A stretch of DNA of 64,000 nt from Rhodoferax sp. (GCF_025354435.1 NZ_JANXMU010000007.1:1-64000); one strand, 5' to 3'. Shown: positions 26,177 to 35,918, counted from the stretch's first letter. A program made the numbers and translations. Notes: generated from the letters alone by a model not told the origin.

Positions 26177-27208
26177 TTATGTGGGTGCGTCGCTGCGTAC
26201 CAGACCTGCGGCTTTCAGCTCCTCCCAAAACGCTGCGGGGATGGGCAGCGTCGTCCAGCGCGCATTCTGCTCGGCCTCGGCCCTTGACTTGGCACCGGGG
26301 ATGACGGTGGCCACCGAGGCGTGGCCCAGCACGAACTGCAGCGCGGCAGCCGCCAGCGGCACTTGGTGGGCGGCGCAGACCTGCTCGATGTGGGCTACCT
26401 TGGCCTTGACCTCATCCGTAGCGGGCAGGTAGTTATAACGGGCATCGGGCGTGGCACCGGTAACCAAAATGCCCGAGTTGAACGGCGCGCCCAGGATGAC
26501 GGACACGCCCTCCCTTACGCAGCGCGGCAGGAAGGTGTCGAGCGCGCCCTGCTCCAGCAAGGTGTAGCGCCCGGCTAGCAAAAAGCAGTCGAACGGGCCC
26601 AGGTCCATCAGGTCCTCGCAAGCCTCAAACTGGTTGACACCGGCACCATAGCCACCGATCAGGCCCGCGCTTTTGAGCTCTTGCAGGGCTTTGAGCGCGC
26701 CGGTTTCCACGGTTTTCAGGGCGGTACGGTAGTTGGCACCCTGCGACCATTCGTCGCAGTCGTGGATCAGCAGCAGGTCGATGCGGTTCAGGCCCAGGCG
26801 TTGCAGCGAATCCTCAAACGAGCGCATGGTGGCGCTGTACGAGAAATCGAAGTGCGGCGAGAACGGCAGCTCGTCCACAAAAATGCCGCCTTCCGACGGT
26901 TTGAGCTTGGGCGGCGGCACGCGGCCATGGGGCTTGAGCAGGCGGCCGACCTTGGTGGACAGCACAAACGACTCACGTGGCAGCGCGCGCAGTGCGTCGC
27001 CCAGACGGCGCTCCGACAGGCCGTGGCCGTACAGCGGGGCGGTGTCGAAGTAGTTCACGCCCGACTGCTGGGCGGCCAGCACGGTGTCTTTGGCGACCTC
27101 GTCGGGCACGGCGGCATACAGGTTGCCAAGCACGTTGCCACCGAAGCCGAGGGTGGTGATGTGTACGTCGGTGGTGCCGACCTGGCGTTGGGGAATAGCG
27201 TTTGTCAT
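26177..27208 (-). CDS. aldo/keto reductase (D-threo-aldose 1-dehydrogenase type)
   Basis: 343 aa (alpha/beta)8 NAD(P)-dependent oxidoreductase. The catalytic tetrad is visible in GVNYFDTAPLYGHGLSERRLG (Asp and Tyr), STKVGR (Lys) and LLIHDCDEW (His). ATVIPGAKSRAEAEQN near the C-terminus binds the nucleotide. Overall it resembles L-fucose/D-threo-aldose dehydrogenases and pyridoxal 4-dehydrogenase, which oxidise sugars to lactones. I placed the start at MTNAIPQ (27208), with AGGA at a good distance, rather than three codons earlier. Linked to the AraC gene; substrate inferred only. Confidence 0.87.
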   Translation of the reverse strand: MTNAIPQRQVGTTDVHITTLGFGGNVLGNLYAAVPDEVAKDTVLAAQQSGVNYFDTAPLYGHGLSERRLGDALRALPRESFVLSTKVGRLLKPHGRVPPPKLKPSEGGIFVDELPFSPHFDFSYSATMRSFEDSLQRLGLNRIDLLLIHDCDEWSQGANYRTALKTVETGALKALQELKSAGLIGGYGAGVNQFEACEDLMDLGPFDCFLLAGRYTLLEQGALDTFLPRCVREGVSVILGAPFNSGILVTGATPDARYNYLPATDEVKAKVAHIEQVCAAHQVPLAAAALQFVLGHASVATVIPGAKSRAEAEQNARWTTLPIPAAFWEELKAAGLVRSDAPT

Positions 27209-27375
27209 GGGTTGCATCCTGGAGTGGTGTGTTCAGTGGTGCAACGATAAACACAAACGCCGCCGCGTCTGGTACGGAAATGCGCGATGCCGGTACGCGT
27301 TTGTAGTCGAAAACCCAGGAATACCCCGATCTACCGCCTGCAAACGCCCGGGCCCCAGAGCGTGCAGCCGTACGG

Positions 27376-28848
27376 CTAGAGCGGGCTATCGATCCGAATC
27401 CAGGTGGTCTTGAGTTCAGTGTACTTGTCGAAAGCGTGCAGCGACTTGTCGCGCCCCACGCCGCTTTGCTTCACGCCGCCGAAGGGCACGGTGATGTCGT
27501 CTTCGTCGTATTGGTTGACGTGCACCGTACCGGCTTTGAGGGCGCGGGCCACGCCGTGGGCCTTATTGATGTCGCGGGTCCAGACCGCCGCTTGCAGGCC
27601 GTAGATGCTGTCGTTGGCGATGCGCACTGCCTCGGCGGCATCGGTGAACGACAGCACCGACAGCACCGGACCGAAGATTTCCTCCTGGGCGATCCGCATG
27701 CGGTTGGTTACGCCGTCGAAGATCGTGGGTTGTACATAAAAACCGCCGCTATCGCCCATCACCTGAGCACCACCAGCTATCAATTTTGCACCGTCTTGTT
27801 GGCCTGCCGCAATGTAGCCCAGCACGGTATCCATCTGGGTTTTGTCGACCAGCGCGCCCATGATGGTGTCGGGCAGCAGCGGGTTGGCGGGGGCGTAGCG
27901 CGGCACCAGGGCCAGGGCTTTTTCCAGGAACGCGTCTTTGATCGAGGCCTCGACCAGCAGGCGCGAAGGGGCATTGCAGCTCTCGCCCTGGTTGAAGAAC
28001 ACGCTACCCATGGCCGCCTCCACAGCCCGGTCCAGATCCGGGCAGTCGGCAAACACGATGTTGGGCGACTTGCCGCCCAGCTCGGTCCAGGCGCGCTTGA
28101 GGTTGCTCAGGCCCGCCATCACGTGGATGCGCTTGCCGACCTTGGTTGAGCCGGTGAAGGCAATGCAATCCACATCCATGTGCAAGGCCAGCGGTTCACC
28201 GGCTTCCAGGCCAAAGCCAGGCACCACATTGAACACGCCGGGGGGAATGCCGGCTTCCAGCGCCAGTTCGGCCAGGCGCAGGGCGGTAAGCGGCGATTTT
28301 TCGCTGGGTTTCAAGACGATGGAATTGCCTGCGGCCAGGGCCGGGGCGATCTTCCAGGCGGCCATGATCATCGGGTAGTTCCAGGGCACGATGACCCCCA
28401 CCACCCCCACCGGTTCGCGGGTGATCAGCGCCAGCGACTGGCTGCCGGTGGGCGCTATTTCGTCATAAATTTTGTCCACCGCTTCGCCGTACCAGCGGAT
28501 GCAGTTGGCTGCGCTATTCACGTCCACGGCGCGGGCGTAGCGTACAGGTTTGCCCATATCCAGGGTTTCGGTCAGCGCCAGCTCGTCGGCGTGGGCCAGT
28601 AGCTGGTCGGCAAACTTCACCATCACCCGCTTGCGCTGCGCCGGGGGCAGGCCGCGCCAGCGGGCATCGTCAAACGCGGCGCGGGCGGCCTGTACGGCCA
28701 GGTCGATCTCGGCCTCGCCGCCGCGGGTGACTTCGGCCAGCACGCGGCCATCGACGGGCGAGGTTTTGGTGAAAACCGCCCCGCCCTGCACACGTTTACC
28801 GTTGATGAGGGCGCGGCCGTCGAGTTTGAGATCAGAGATATTGAACAT
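27376..28848 (-). CDS. puuC: gamma-glutamyl-gamma-aminobutyraldehyde dehydrogenase (PuuC-like aldehyde dehydrogenase)
   Basis: 490 aa NAD(P)-dependent aldehyde dehydrogenase. The catalytic Glu lies in WTELGGKSPNIVFAD and the nucleophile Cys in FFNQGESCNAPSRLLVE. PWNYPMIMAAWKIAPALAAGN and FTGSTKVGK bind the cofactor. It closes a minus-strand locus for putrescine uptake and breakdown, so the likely reaction is oxidation of gamma-glutamyl-aminobutyraldehyde or aminobutyraldehyde. A broader aldehyde range is possible. Confidence 0.87.
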   Translation of the reverse strand: MFNISDLKLDGRALINGKRVQGGAVFTKTSPVDGRVLAEVTRGGEAEIDLAVQAARAAFDDARWRGLPPAQRKRVMVKFADQLLAHADELALTETLDMGKPVRYARAVDVNSAANCIRWYGEAVDKIYDEIAPTGSQSLALITREPVGVVGVIVPWNYPMIMAAWKIAPALAAGNSIVLKPSEKSPLTALRLAELALEAGIPPGVFNVVPGFGLEAGEPLALHMDVDCIAFTGSTKVGKRIHVMAGLSNLKRAWTELGGKSPNIVFADCPDLDRAVEAAMGSVFFNQGESCNAPSRLLVEASIKDAFLEKALALVPRYAPANPLLPDTIMGALVDKTQMDTVLGYIAAGQQDGAKLIAGGAQVMGDSGGFYVQPTIFDGVTNRMRIAQEEIFGPVLSVLSFTDAAEAVRIANDSIYGLQAAVWTRDINKAHGVARALKAGTVHVNQYDEDDITVPFGGVKQSGVGRDKSLHAFDKYTELKTTWIRIDSPL

Positions 28849-28871
28849 GCAGGTGTTTCCTTAGAACGCTC

Positions 28872-29708
28872 TTATGCAGCCGCAGCCGCTTGCATCTCGC
28901 GCGCCCGGCGGGTTTGCTGACGGGCCATGAGGACGCTGTAGGCAATGATGCCGATGCTGACCACAGTGATCAAAATGGCAGCCGCAGCATAGATTGACGG
29001 GTTCACGCCGCGCCGGGCGTAGCCAAAAATCACCTGCGGCAATGTGGTTACGCCGGGGCCGGACAAAAACTCCGAGATCACCACGTCGTCGAACGACAGG
29101 GTAAAGGTCAGCATCCACGCCGCCACCAGCGAGGGCGCGATGTTGGGCAGCGTGACCAGAAAGAACACCTGGAACGGGCGGCAGCCCAGGTCCATGGCGG
29201 CTTCTTCGATGGAGCGGTCCATCTCGCGCAGGCGGCCGGTGATGACCACCGTGGCGTAGGCCATGCCCAGCAAGGTGTGCCCCAGCACAATCGTGATCGC
29301 ACCGCGGTCGGGCCAGCCCAGCGCACGCTGCACCGCCACCATCAGCAGCAGCAGCGACAGGCCGATGATCACCTCGGGCATCACCAGCGGCGCACTGACC
29401 AGTCCGGCGAACATGGTGCGTCCCTTGAAACGCACATAACGCACCAGCACAAAGGCCGCAAACGCGCCCAGGATGGTGGACAACGTGCCGGTGATTACGG
29501 CCACCCTGAGCGACAAGAAGAAGCCCTCTACCAGCCGCGAATCGCCCATCAGCGCGGAATACCACCGCAACGAAAAGCCAGTAAACACGCCGTCTTGCCG
29601 CGTACTGTTGAACGAAAAGATGACCAAGAAAAACAAGGGAAAGTACAAAAACAGGTATATCGCTGCGAGCCAGAAGCGGCCGAAGTATTGCTGGATGAAA
29701 CGCTTCAT
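28872..29708 (-). CDS. potI: polyamine ABC transporter permease PotI
   Basis: 278 aa inner-membrane permease with six helices. The EAA loop is EEAAMDLGCRPFQVFFLVTLPNIAPSLV. The N-terminal FLYFPLFFLVIFSFNSTRQ and later FDDVVISEFLSGPGVTTLPQVIFG are typical of PotI/PotC. Start chosen at MKRFIQQYF (29708), one base from the potH stop. It pairs with PotH to form the channel for putrescine. Confidence 0.93.
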   Translation of the reverse strand: MKRFIQQYFGRFWLAAIYLFLYFPLFFLVIFSFNSTRQDGVFTGFSLRWYSALMGDSRLVEGFFLSLRVAVITGTLSTILGAFAAFVLVRYVRFKGRTMFAGLVSAPLVMPEVIIGLSLLLLMVAVQRALGWPDRGAITIVLGHTLLGMAYATVVITGRLREMDRSIEEAAMDLGCRPFQVFFLVTLPNIAPSLVAAWMLTFTLSFDDVVISEFLSGPGVTTLPQVIFGYARRGVNPSIYAAAAILITVVSIGIIAYSVLMARQQTRRAREMQAAAAA

Positions 29709-29709
29709 G

Positions 29710-30651
29710 TCAGGCTTCCTTAGGCGCATTGGCAGCGCCGCTATACCGGTTGTAGATGGCCATGGGAATCAGGATAAACAGGATCATCACGATCGCCAGC
29801 GCCGAGGCCCGTGGCCAGTTGTTGCTGCTGAACATTTCATCCCACACCACCCGGCCGATCATCAGGTTCTCGGCCCCGCCTAGCAGGGACGGGATCACAA
29901 ATTCACCCACACTGGGGATGAACACCAGCATCGACCCGGCGATGATGCCCGCCTTGCTCAGCGGCACGGTGATCAGCCAGAAGGCGTGCCAGGGCGACGC
30001 CCCCAGGTCGTGCGCGGCCTCCAGCAGGCGAAAGTCCATCTTCACCAGATTCGCGTACAGCGGCAGGATCATGAACGGGCAGTACACATAGGTCATGCCG
30101 ACCAACATGGACACGTCGGTGTAGAGCATCTGGATGGGTTCGTGGGTAATGCCGATCCACATTAGCAGGTTGTTCAACACGCCTTGGTCGGCCAGGATGC
30201 CCTTCCAGGCGTAGACGCGTAGTAGAAACGAGGTCCAAAACGGCAGCATCACCATCATCAGCAACGCGGGCTGGCGGCTGGGCTTGGCGCGGGCGATGAA
30301 ATAGGCAAACGGGTAGCCGATGAACAGGCACAGCACCATGGTCCAGAACGCGTATTTCACCGAGGTGATGTAGGCCTCGATGTAGATGGTCTGGCCCCAC
30401 ACCATCACGCCGTCATCGCCCGGCTCGCCTACGATGGACAGGTAGTTGTGGTACTTCAGCAGGATGTGCCACACGCCATCTACCGCCGTCATCAGCGGGG
30501 CAAACGGGTCTACGCCGTTGCCCATGTCGGTCACGCTGATGCGCACCAGAATCAAAAACGGTGCCACAAAGAACAACACCAGCCACAGGTAAGGCACGCC
30601 GATGACGAAGCGCGCGCCGGGGATCAACCGGGCCCATTTCAAGAATTGCAT
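29710..30651 (-). CDS. potH: polyamine ABC transporter permease PotH
   Basis: 313 aa permease, companion of PotI. Features include PYLWLVLFFVAPFLILVRIS at the first helix, a periplasmic loop, MLPFWTSFLLRVYAWKGILADQGVLNNLL, and the EAA loop LEAAHDLGASPWHAFWLITVPLSKAG. Length and helix pattern match PotB/PotH. The ATG is 12 bp downstream of the potG stop, in the same operon. Confidence 0.93.
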   Translation of the reverse strand: MQFLKWARLIPGARFVIGVPYLWLVLFFVAPFLILVRISVTDMGNGVDPFAPLMTAVDGVWHILLKYHNYLSIVGEPGDDGVMVWGQTIYIEAYITSVKYAFWTMVLCLFIGYPFAYFIARAKPSRQPALLMMVMLPFWTSFLLRVYAWKGILADQGVLNNLLMWIGITHEPIQMLYTDVSMLVGMTYVYCPFMILPLYANLVKMDFRLLEAAHDLGASPWHAFWLITVPLSKAGIIAGSMLVFIPSVGEFVIPSLLGGAENLMIGRVVWDEMFSSNNWPRASALAIVMILFILIPMAIYNRYSGAANAPKEA

Positions 30652-30663
30652 AGCAAACTCTCC

Positions 30664-31770
30664 TTACTGGGTGAGCGTGACAGGGGCTACGTCGTCCCAC
30701 CAGAAGAAGACTTTGTCGTCCCAGGTGATGTCGCTGTTGTCGTGGCGGCTCTGGTTGGCCTCGGTCACCTTGACGCGGCGGCCACCGGGCATTTCCACGA
30801 TGTAGCTGCTGTAGCTGCCAAAGTAGGCGATTTCGCGCACCGTGCCGCTAAACAGGTTGTAGCCCACATCCGCAGGCCGCTCCTTGGAGATGGAGATTTT
30901 CTCGGGCCGCACCGCCACCGCCAGCGGCATGCCCAGCGTGCCGCTGATGCCGTGGCCCACGCGCACTACACCCTGCTCGGTGGTGACCTCGCAGCGGTCG
31001 GGCTCGTCCACGCTGAGATGGCCGTCAAACAGGTTGATGTTGCCGATGAAGTCCGCCACGAAGCGGTTCGTGGGGTGTTCGTAAATTTCTTTGGGCGTGC
31101 CCACCTGCAGCACTTTGCCTTTGCTCATCACGGCGATGCGCGAAGCCATGGTCATGGCTTCTTCCTGGTCGTGGGTCACCATCACCACGGTCACACCCAC
31201 CGATTCGATAATGTTGACCAGCTCGAACTGGGTGCGTTCGCGCAGTTTTTTGTCCAGCGCACCAAGGGGTTCGTCCAGCAGTAACAGCTGGGGTTTCTTG
31301 GCCAGGCTGCGGGCAAGGGCCACGCGCTGCTGCTGCCCGCCCGAGAGCTGGTGCGGCTTGCGCTTGGCAAAGTCGGTCAATTGCACCAGATTCAGCATCT
31401 CGTCCACACGGGTTTTGATCTGCGCGCTGGGCATGCCTTCGCGCTTGAGGCCAAAGGCGATGTTCTCCCAGATGTTGAGGTGCGGAAACAGCGCGTACGA
31501 CTGGAACATCATGTTGATCGGCCGCTCGTACGGTGGCATCTTGGCGATGTCCACGCCGTTGAGCATGACCGCACCGGTGGTTGGCGTTTCAAACCCGGCC
31601 AGCATCCGCAGCAAGGTAGATTTGCCGCAACCCGAACTGCCCAGCAGCGCAAAGATCTCGCCCTTCTGGATCGAAAGCGTCACGTTGTCCACAGCGGCCA
31701 CGCCGTCGAAACGCTTGACCAGGTTTTCGGTGCGCAAGAAGCCTTCAGGGCGGGGTTTCGGCAAGTTCAT
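30664..31770 (-). CDS. potG: polyamine ABC transporter ATP-binding protein PotG
   Basis: 368 aa ATPase. Walker A GSSGCGKSTLLRML, signature LSGGQQQRVALARSL, Walker B LLLLDEPLGALDKKL and the MVTHDQEEAM switch are all present. A C-terminal TOBE domain follows (VAVRPEKISIS, VREIAYFGSYSSYIVEMPGGRRV). I chose ATG 31770 with AGGAAA upstream over the TTG at 31788. A terminator hairpin lies between it and the binding-protein gene. Confidence 0.94.
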   Translation of the reverse strand: MNLPKPRPEGFLRTENLVKRFDGVAAVDNVTLSIQKGEIFALLGSSGCGKSTLLRMLAGFETPTTGAVMLNGVDIAKMPPYERPINMMFQSYALFPHLNIWENIAFGLKREGMPSAQIKTRVDEMLNLVQLTDFAKRKPHQLSGGQQQRVALARSLAKKPQLLLLDEPLGALDKKLRERTQFELVNIIESVGVTVVMVTHDQEEAMTMASRIAVMSKGKVLQVGTPKEIYEHPTNRFVADFIGNINLFDGHLSVDEPDRCEVTTEQGVVRVGHGISGTLGMPLAVAVRPEKISISKERPADVGYNLFSGTVREIAYFGSYSSYIVEMPGGRRVKVTEANQSRHDNSDITWDDKVFFWWDDVAPVTLTQ

Positions 31771-31796
31771 AAGCGGGATTTCCTGCAATCTTCAAC

Positions 31797-31838
31797 ATAA
31801 AAAAACCGCGCACCTCCAACAAAAGACGGTGCGCGGCT
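31797..31838 (-). terminator. Rho-independent terminator after potF
   Basis: On the minus strand a perfect 9-bp stem CCGCGCACC/GGTGCGCGG (31828-31836 and 31806-31814) is followed at once by a run of seven or more T. It lies 24 bp past the binding-protein stop and before potG. It should stop much of the transcription, giving more receptor than permease. Confidence 0.88.
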
Positions 31839-31861
31839 TATCGGTCCAGTCCTACAAAGGC

Positions 31862-33028
31862 TTATTTGCTCTTTTTAAACAGCGTGTAGACGTTGCTCAT
31901 GGACTCGCGGGTTTCGTTGCTCAGGCTGGTGGGCGAAACCATCTTGGCCATGTTGTCGGCATCAACGAAGGTAGTCTTGTCGCTGGCGATTTCAGGCTTG
32001 ACCTTGTCGATGCTGGCCTTGTTGGCCGTGGGGTAGCTCAGCTCGTTGGTCAGCGAGGCCGACACTTCAGGGCGCAGGAAGTAGTCCATGAAGGCCATGG
32101 CGTTGTTCGGGTGCTTGGCATCGGCGGGAATGGCCAGGTTGTCAAAGAAGATCAAGCCGCCGTTTTTGGGCAGCAGCACTTCGATGTCGTTGCCGTTCTT
32201 GTTCTCGATGGCACGTGCCTTGGCGATGTTCAGGTCGCCCGCCCAGCCCAGGCCCACGCAGGCCTTGCCACCGGCCATGTCGTCGATCATGGTGCTGGAG
32301 AACAAGCGGATGTCCTTACGCACCTTGGCCAACATGGCACCAGCGGCCTTGTGGTCGGCGACATCGGCCGAGTACGGGTTCTTTTCCAGGTAATGCAGCG
32401 CGGGCGGGATCACCTCGGTAGGCGAATCCAGGTAAGCAATGCCGCAGGACTTGAGCTTGGAGGTGTAGGTGGGGTTGAACACCAGGTCCCAGACGTTGTC
32501 TGGGAGCGGCGTAGAGCCCAGGGCCTTGGCTACCTTGCCCTTGTTGATGGCCACAGTGGTGTAGCTCCAGGCCCACGGCACCAGGTGGTCGTTGCCCGCA
32601 TCCACACCGGCCACCTTACCCATGATGATGGGGTCGAGGTTGGCCAGGTTGGGTATCTTGCTCTTGTCGAGCTTCATCAGCAGGCCGCCGTCGATCTGCG
32701 ACTTGGCGAACACCGCGCCGGGCACCACGATGTCAAAACCGCTGTTGCCCGCCACCAGCTTGGCCTGCAGGGCTTCGTTGTTTTCGAAGGTCTGGTAGTT
32801 GACCTTGATGCCGGTTTCTTTTTCGAAGTTGGCCACCATGTCGGCCGCAATGTAGTCGGGCCAGTTGTACACGTTCAACACCTTTTCTTCGGTGTTGGCA
32901 GGCGGTGCTGCCGGGGCCGATGCCACCGGGGCGGGCGCGGGTGCTGCGGCTGCCGGGGCCTCTTCTTTTTTACCGCAGGCGCCCAGCATCAAGGCGGACA
33001 GTGCAATAACCAAAGCTTGCTGTTTCAT
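31862..33028 (-). CDS. potF: putrescine/spermidine-binding lipoprotein PotF
   Basis: 388 aa periplasmic receptor. The lipobox LGAC gives lipidation at Cys18, followed by a flexible Ala/Pro-rich tether (about residues 22-45). The mature domain starts VLNVYNWPDYIAADMVANFEKETGIKVNYQTF, a diagnostic PotD/PotF opening. Later segments VPWAWSYTTVAINKGKV and CVGLGWAGDLNIAKARA line the polyamine site. It is first in the transport part of the locus, separated from potG by a terminator. Confidence 0.93.
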   Translation of the reverse strand: MKQQALVIALSALMLGACGKKEEAPAAAAPAPAPVASAPAAPPANTEEKVLNVYNWPDYIAADMVANFEKETGIKVNYQTFENNEALQAKLVAGNSGFDIVVPGAVFAKSQIDGGLLMKLDKSKIPNLANLDPIIMGKVAGVDAGNDHLVPWAWSYTTVAINKGKVAKALGSTPLPDNVWDLVFNPTYTSKLKSCGIAYLDSPTEVIPPALHYLEKNPYSADVADHKAAGAMLAKVRKDIRLFSSTMIDDMAGGKACVGLGWAGDLNIAKARAIENKNGNDIEVLLPKNGGLIFFDNLAIPADAKHPNNAMAFMDYFLRPEVSASLTNELSYPTANKASIDKVKPEIASDKTTFVDADNMAKMVSPTSLSNETRESMSNVYTLFKKSK

Positions 33029-33099
33029 GTGTCAAAACTCCAAAAAATGGGGAAACGAAAAAAGATTGTAGGGGGCTTGCTGAAGCCTACTGAACCGTA

Positions 33100-34500
33100 C
33101 TAGACATGCCCGGCGGCCTTCAACTCTTGCCACGTCAGGTCTAGACATAGCAAGATCAGCGCCACCATCTTGTCAATTTGGGCGTGCGTCATCACCAGCG
33201 GCGGGGCAATGATCATGCGGTCGCCCACGGCGCGCATCACCAGGCCGTTGGCAAAGCAGTGCTTGCGGCACAGCATGCCGACCGACAGGTTCTCGTCAAA
33301 AACCTCGCCGGTCTGCTTGTTTTTCACCAGCACCAGCCCGGCCACAAAACCGCAGGTTTCGGCGTGCGCCACCAGCGGGTGTTCGTTGAGCGCGCTGTAT
33401 TTTTCCGCCAAGTAGGGGCCAATATCGGTACGCACCCGCTCGACCAGGTTTTCGCGCTCCATGATGGCGATGTTGGCCAGCGCCACCGCACAGGCCACCG
33501 GGTGGCCGCTATAGGTGTAGCCGTGGTTGAACTCACCACCCTTTTCAATCAGCACTTTGGCCACGCGGTCGCCCACCAGCACGCCGCCCAGCGGAATGTA
33601 GCCACTGGTCACGCCCTTGGCGAAAGTCACCAGGTCGGGCTTGTAGCCAAACTTTTCGTAGGCAAACCAGTGGCCCAGGCGACCAAACGCGCAGATCACC
33701 TCGTCGCTGATCAACAAGATGCCGTACTTGTCCACGATGCGCTGAATTTCCGGCCAGTAGGTGGCGGGGGGAATGATCACCCCGCCCGCGCCCTGCACCG
33801 GCTCGCCAATGAAGGCGGCCACCTTGTCGGGCCCGACCTCCAGAATCTTGGCCTCAAGCCAGCCCGCCGCGCGCAGGCCGAACGCGTCGGCGCTTTCGCC
33901 CGGCAGGGCGTTCTTTACGCCGTAGGGCTGCTCGATGTGGGTGATGTTGGGAATCGGCAGATCGCCCTGGGCGTGCATGCCCGACATGCCGCTGAGCGAG
34001 GCCGCCGCCATGGTGCTGCCATGGTAGCCGTTGTGGCGGCTGATGATGACCTTGCGCTGCGGCTGGCCCAGCAGGTCCCAGTAGCGGCGCACCATGCGCA
34101 CATTCGAGTCGTTGCTTTCGCTGCCGCTACAGGAGTAAAACACGTGCTCGAAGCCGCGCCCGTCCACTTTGGGGGCCAGGCTGGCCAGCTTGGCGGCCAG
34201 GGTGGCGGCGGGCACATTGGTGGTCTGGAAGAAGCTGTTGTAGTAGGGCAGCGTCAGCATTTGCTGGTAGGCGGCATCGGCCAGTTCTTTGCGGCCATAG
34301 CCCACGCTGACGCACCACAGGCCACTCATCGCGTCCAGCAGGCGGTTGCCTTCCGAATCCCAGATGTAGATGCCGTCGGCGCGGGTGATGACCTTGGCGC
34401 CGCGTGCGTTCAGGTCCTGGAAGTCGGTGAAAGGGTGGAGAAAGTGGGCGCTGTCCAGCGCCTGGATTTCTGCGGTATTGACGGTATTTGGCATAGGCAT
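33100..34500 (-). CDS. spuC: aspartate aminotransferase family protein (putrescine-pyruvate aminotransferase type)
   Basis: 466 aa class III PLP aminotransferase. The PLP lysine is in TFAKGVTSGYIPLG, the Asp that holds the pyridine nitrogen in LLISDEVICAFGRLG, and YSCSGSESNDSNVRMVRRYW is the phosphate-binding region. It is most like SpuC/omega-amino acid-pyruvate aminotransferases. In this locus it would give a second route, direct transamination of putrescine, beside gamma-glutamylation. The start is MPMPNTV at 34500 or two codons later. Confidence 0.88.
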   Translation of the reverse strand: MPMPNTVNTAEIQALDSAHFLHPFTDFQDLNARGAKVITRADGIYIWDSEGNRLLDAMSGLWCVSVGYGRKELADAAYQQMLTLPYYNSFFQTTNVPAATLAAKLASLAPKVDGRGFEHVFYSCSGSESNDSNVRMVRRYWDLLGQPQRKVIISRHNGYHGSTMAAASLSGMSGMHAQGDLPIPNITHIEQPYGVKNALPGESADAFGLRAAGWLEAKILEVGPDKVAAFIGEPVQGAGGVIIPPATYWPEIQRIVDKYGILLISDEVICAFGRLGHWFAYEKFGYKPDLVTFAKGVTSGYIPLGGVLVGDRVAKVLIEKGGEFNHGYTYSGHPVACAVALANIAIMERENLVERVRTDIGPYLAEKYSALNEHPLVAHAETCGFVAGLVLVKNKQTGEVFDENLSVGMLCRKHCFANGLVMRAVGDRMIIAPPLVMTHAQIDKMVALILLCLDLTWQELKAAGHV

Positions 34501-34516
34501 TTTCTGAAGTTGAAGA

Positions 34517-35890
34517 TCAGACGTGCAGCAGAAGGTGCTCACGCTCCCAAGGCGAAATCACCTTCATGAACTCTTCAAACTCCAGCTCCTTGATCTCGGT
34601 GTAGACGGTGATGAATTCCTTGCCCAGGATGTCGTGCAGGTCAGTTTCGTTGCGCAGCAAATCCAGCGCCTCGCCCAGGCTGCGCGGCAGCGAAAACGGC
34701 GCCAAGTAGGCATCGCCCTTCATCTCGGCCTTGGGCTTGATCTTCTTTTGCATGCCCAGGTAGCCGCAGGCCAGGGTCATGGCCATGGCCACGTAGGGGT
34801 TGGCATCTACGCCGATGACGCGGTTTTCGATGCGCCGCGCCTGCGGGCTGGAGATGGGCGAACGGATGCCCACGGTGCGGTTGTCGTAGCCCCATTCGGT
34901 GTTGATGGGCGCAGCGGTGTTGCGCGACAGGCGGCGGTAGCTGTTGACGTACGGGGCCACCAGGGCCATGGCCGCAGGCTGGTAGCGCTGCAGGCCGCCA
35001 ATGTAGTGGAAGAAAGCCTCGGACGGTGTGCCGTCGTCGTTACTGAAGATGTTTTTGCCCGTCGCTTTGCTGACCAGGCTTTGGTGCACGTGCATGGCAC
35101 TGCCGGGCTCGCCTTCGATAGGCTTGGCCATGAAGGTGGCGTACATGTCGTGGCGCAGCGCCACCTCACGCACCGTGCGCTTGAAGAAAAACACCTCGTC
35201 GGCCAGCCCCAGCGGGTGGGCGTGGAAGAAGTTGATCTCCATCTGCCCTGCCCCGGCTTCGTGGATCAGCGTGTCCACGTTCAGCTCCATCTTTTCACAG
35301 AAGTCGTAGAGCTCTTCAAACAGCGGGTCAAATTCATTCACCGCGTCGATGCTGTAGGACTGGCGCGAGGTTTCGGCCCGGCCACTGCGGCCAATGGGGG
35401 GGCGCAGCACGGTGTTGGGGTCGGTGTTGCGGGCTACCAGGTAAAACTCCAGCTCGGGCGCGACCACCGGCTCCAGGCCCATCTCGGCGTACAGGTCGCA
35501 AACCCGGCGCAGCACGCTACGGGGAGCAAATGGCACCAGCTTGCCTTCGCGGTCGTAGCAATCGTGGATCACCTGCGCCGTGGGGTCGGTGGCCCAGGGG
35601 ACGATGCGCACGGTGGATGCGTCGGGGCGCAGTTGCATGTCGCGGTCGGTGGGGTTGACCACGTCGTAGTACGGGCCCTGCGACGGCAGCTCGCCGGTCA
35701 CGCCCATGGCCACCACGGCCTCGGGGATGCGCATGCCGCGGTCTTCGGTGAACTTGGCGCGGGGCAGAATTTTGCCGCGCGCCACGCCGGTCAGGTCGGG
35801 CACCAGGCATTCCACCTCAGTGACCCGGCGCTGGTTGAGCCAGTTCTCCAGGTCGTTGAAGGTCATGTGTTCTTTTTTGACATCGGCCAT
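34517..35890 (-). CDS. puuA: glutamine synthetase family protein, gamma-glutamylputrescine synthetase (PuuA-like)
   Basis: 457 aa ATP-dependent ligase. GS-fold metal and substrate motifs are visible: APELEFYLV, HEAGAGQMEINFFH, GSAMHVHQSLV (in place of GlnA's longer motif), and NRVIGVDANPYVAMA. Its specificity for an amine rather than ammonia is inferred from the surrounding polyamine genes, as in PuuA and SpuI. It lacks the adenylylation-loop tyrosine context of GlnA as far as I can see. ATG 35890 is preferred to the TTG two codons earlier. Confidence 0.9.
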   Translation of the reverse strand: MADVKKEHMTFNDLENWLNQRRVTEVECLVPDLTGVARGKILPRAKFTEDRGMRIPEAVVAMGVTGELPSQGPYYDVVNPTDRDMQLRPDASTVRIVPWATDPTAQVIHDCYDREGKLVPFAPRSVLRRVCDLYAEMGLEPVVAPELEFYLVARNTDPNTVLRPPIGRSGRAETSRQSYSIDAVNEFDPLFEELYDFCEKMELNVDTLIHEAGAGQMEINFFHAHPLGLADEVFFFKRTVREVALRHDMYATFMAKPIEGEPGSAMHVHQSLVSKATGKNIFSNDDGTPSEAFFHYIGGLQRYQPAAMALVAPYVNSYRRLSRNTAAPINTEWGYDNRTVGIRSPISSPQARRIENRVIGVDANPYVAMAMTLACGYLGMQKKIKPKAEMKGDAYLAPFSLPRSLGEALDLLRNETDLHDILGKEFITVYTEIKELEFEEFMKVISPWEREHLLLHV

Positions 35891-35918
35891 AGGCAACTAC
35901 TCCAGTTAGGTTGGTTTT

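Noticed and set aside
31091-33103. 670-aa plus-strand frame across potG and potF
   Set aside because: It mirrors the real minus-strand transporter genes and has no domain pattern.
34517-35890. Glutamine synthetase GlnA for ammonia assimilation
   Set aside because: It lies among polyamine genes and matches the PuuA/SpuI type rather than GlnA.
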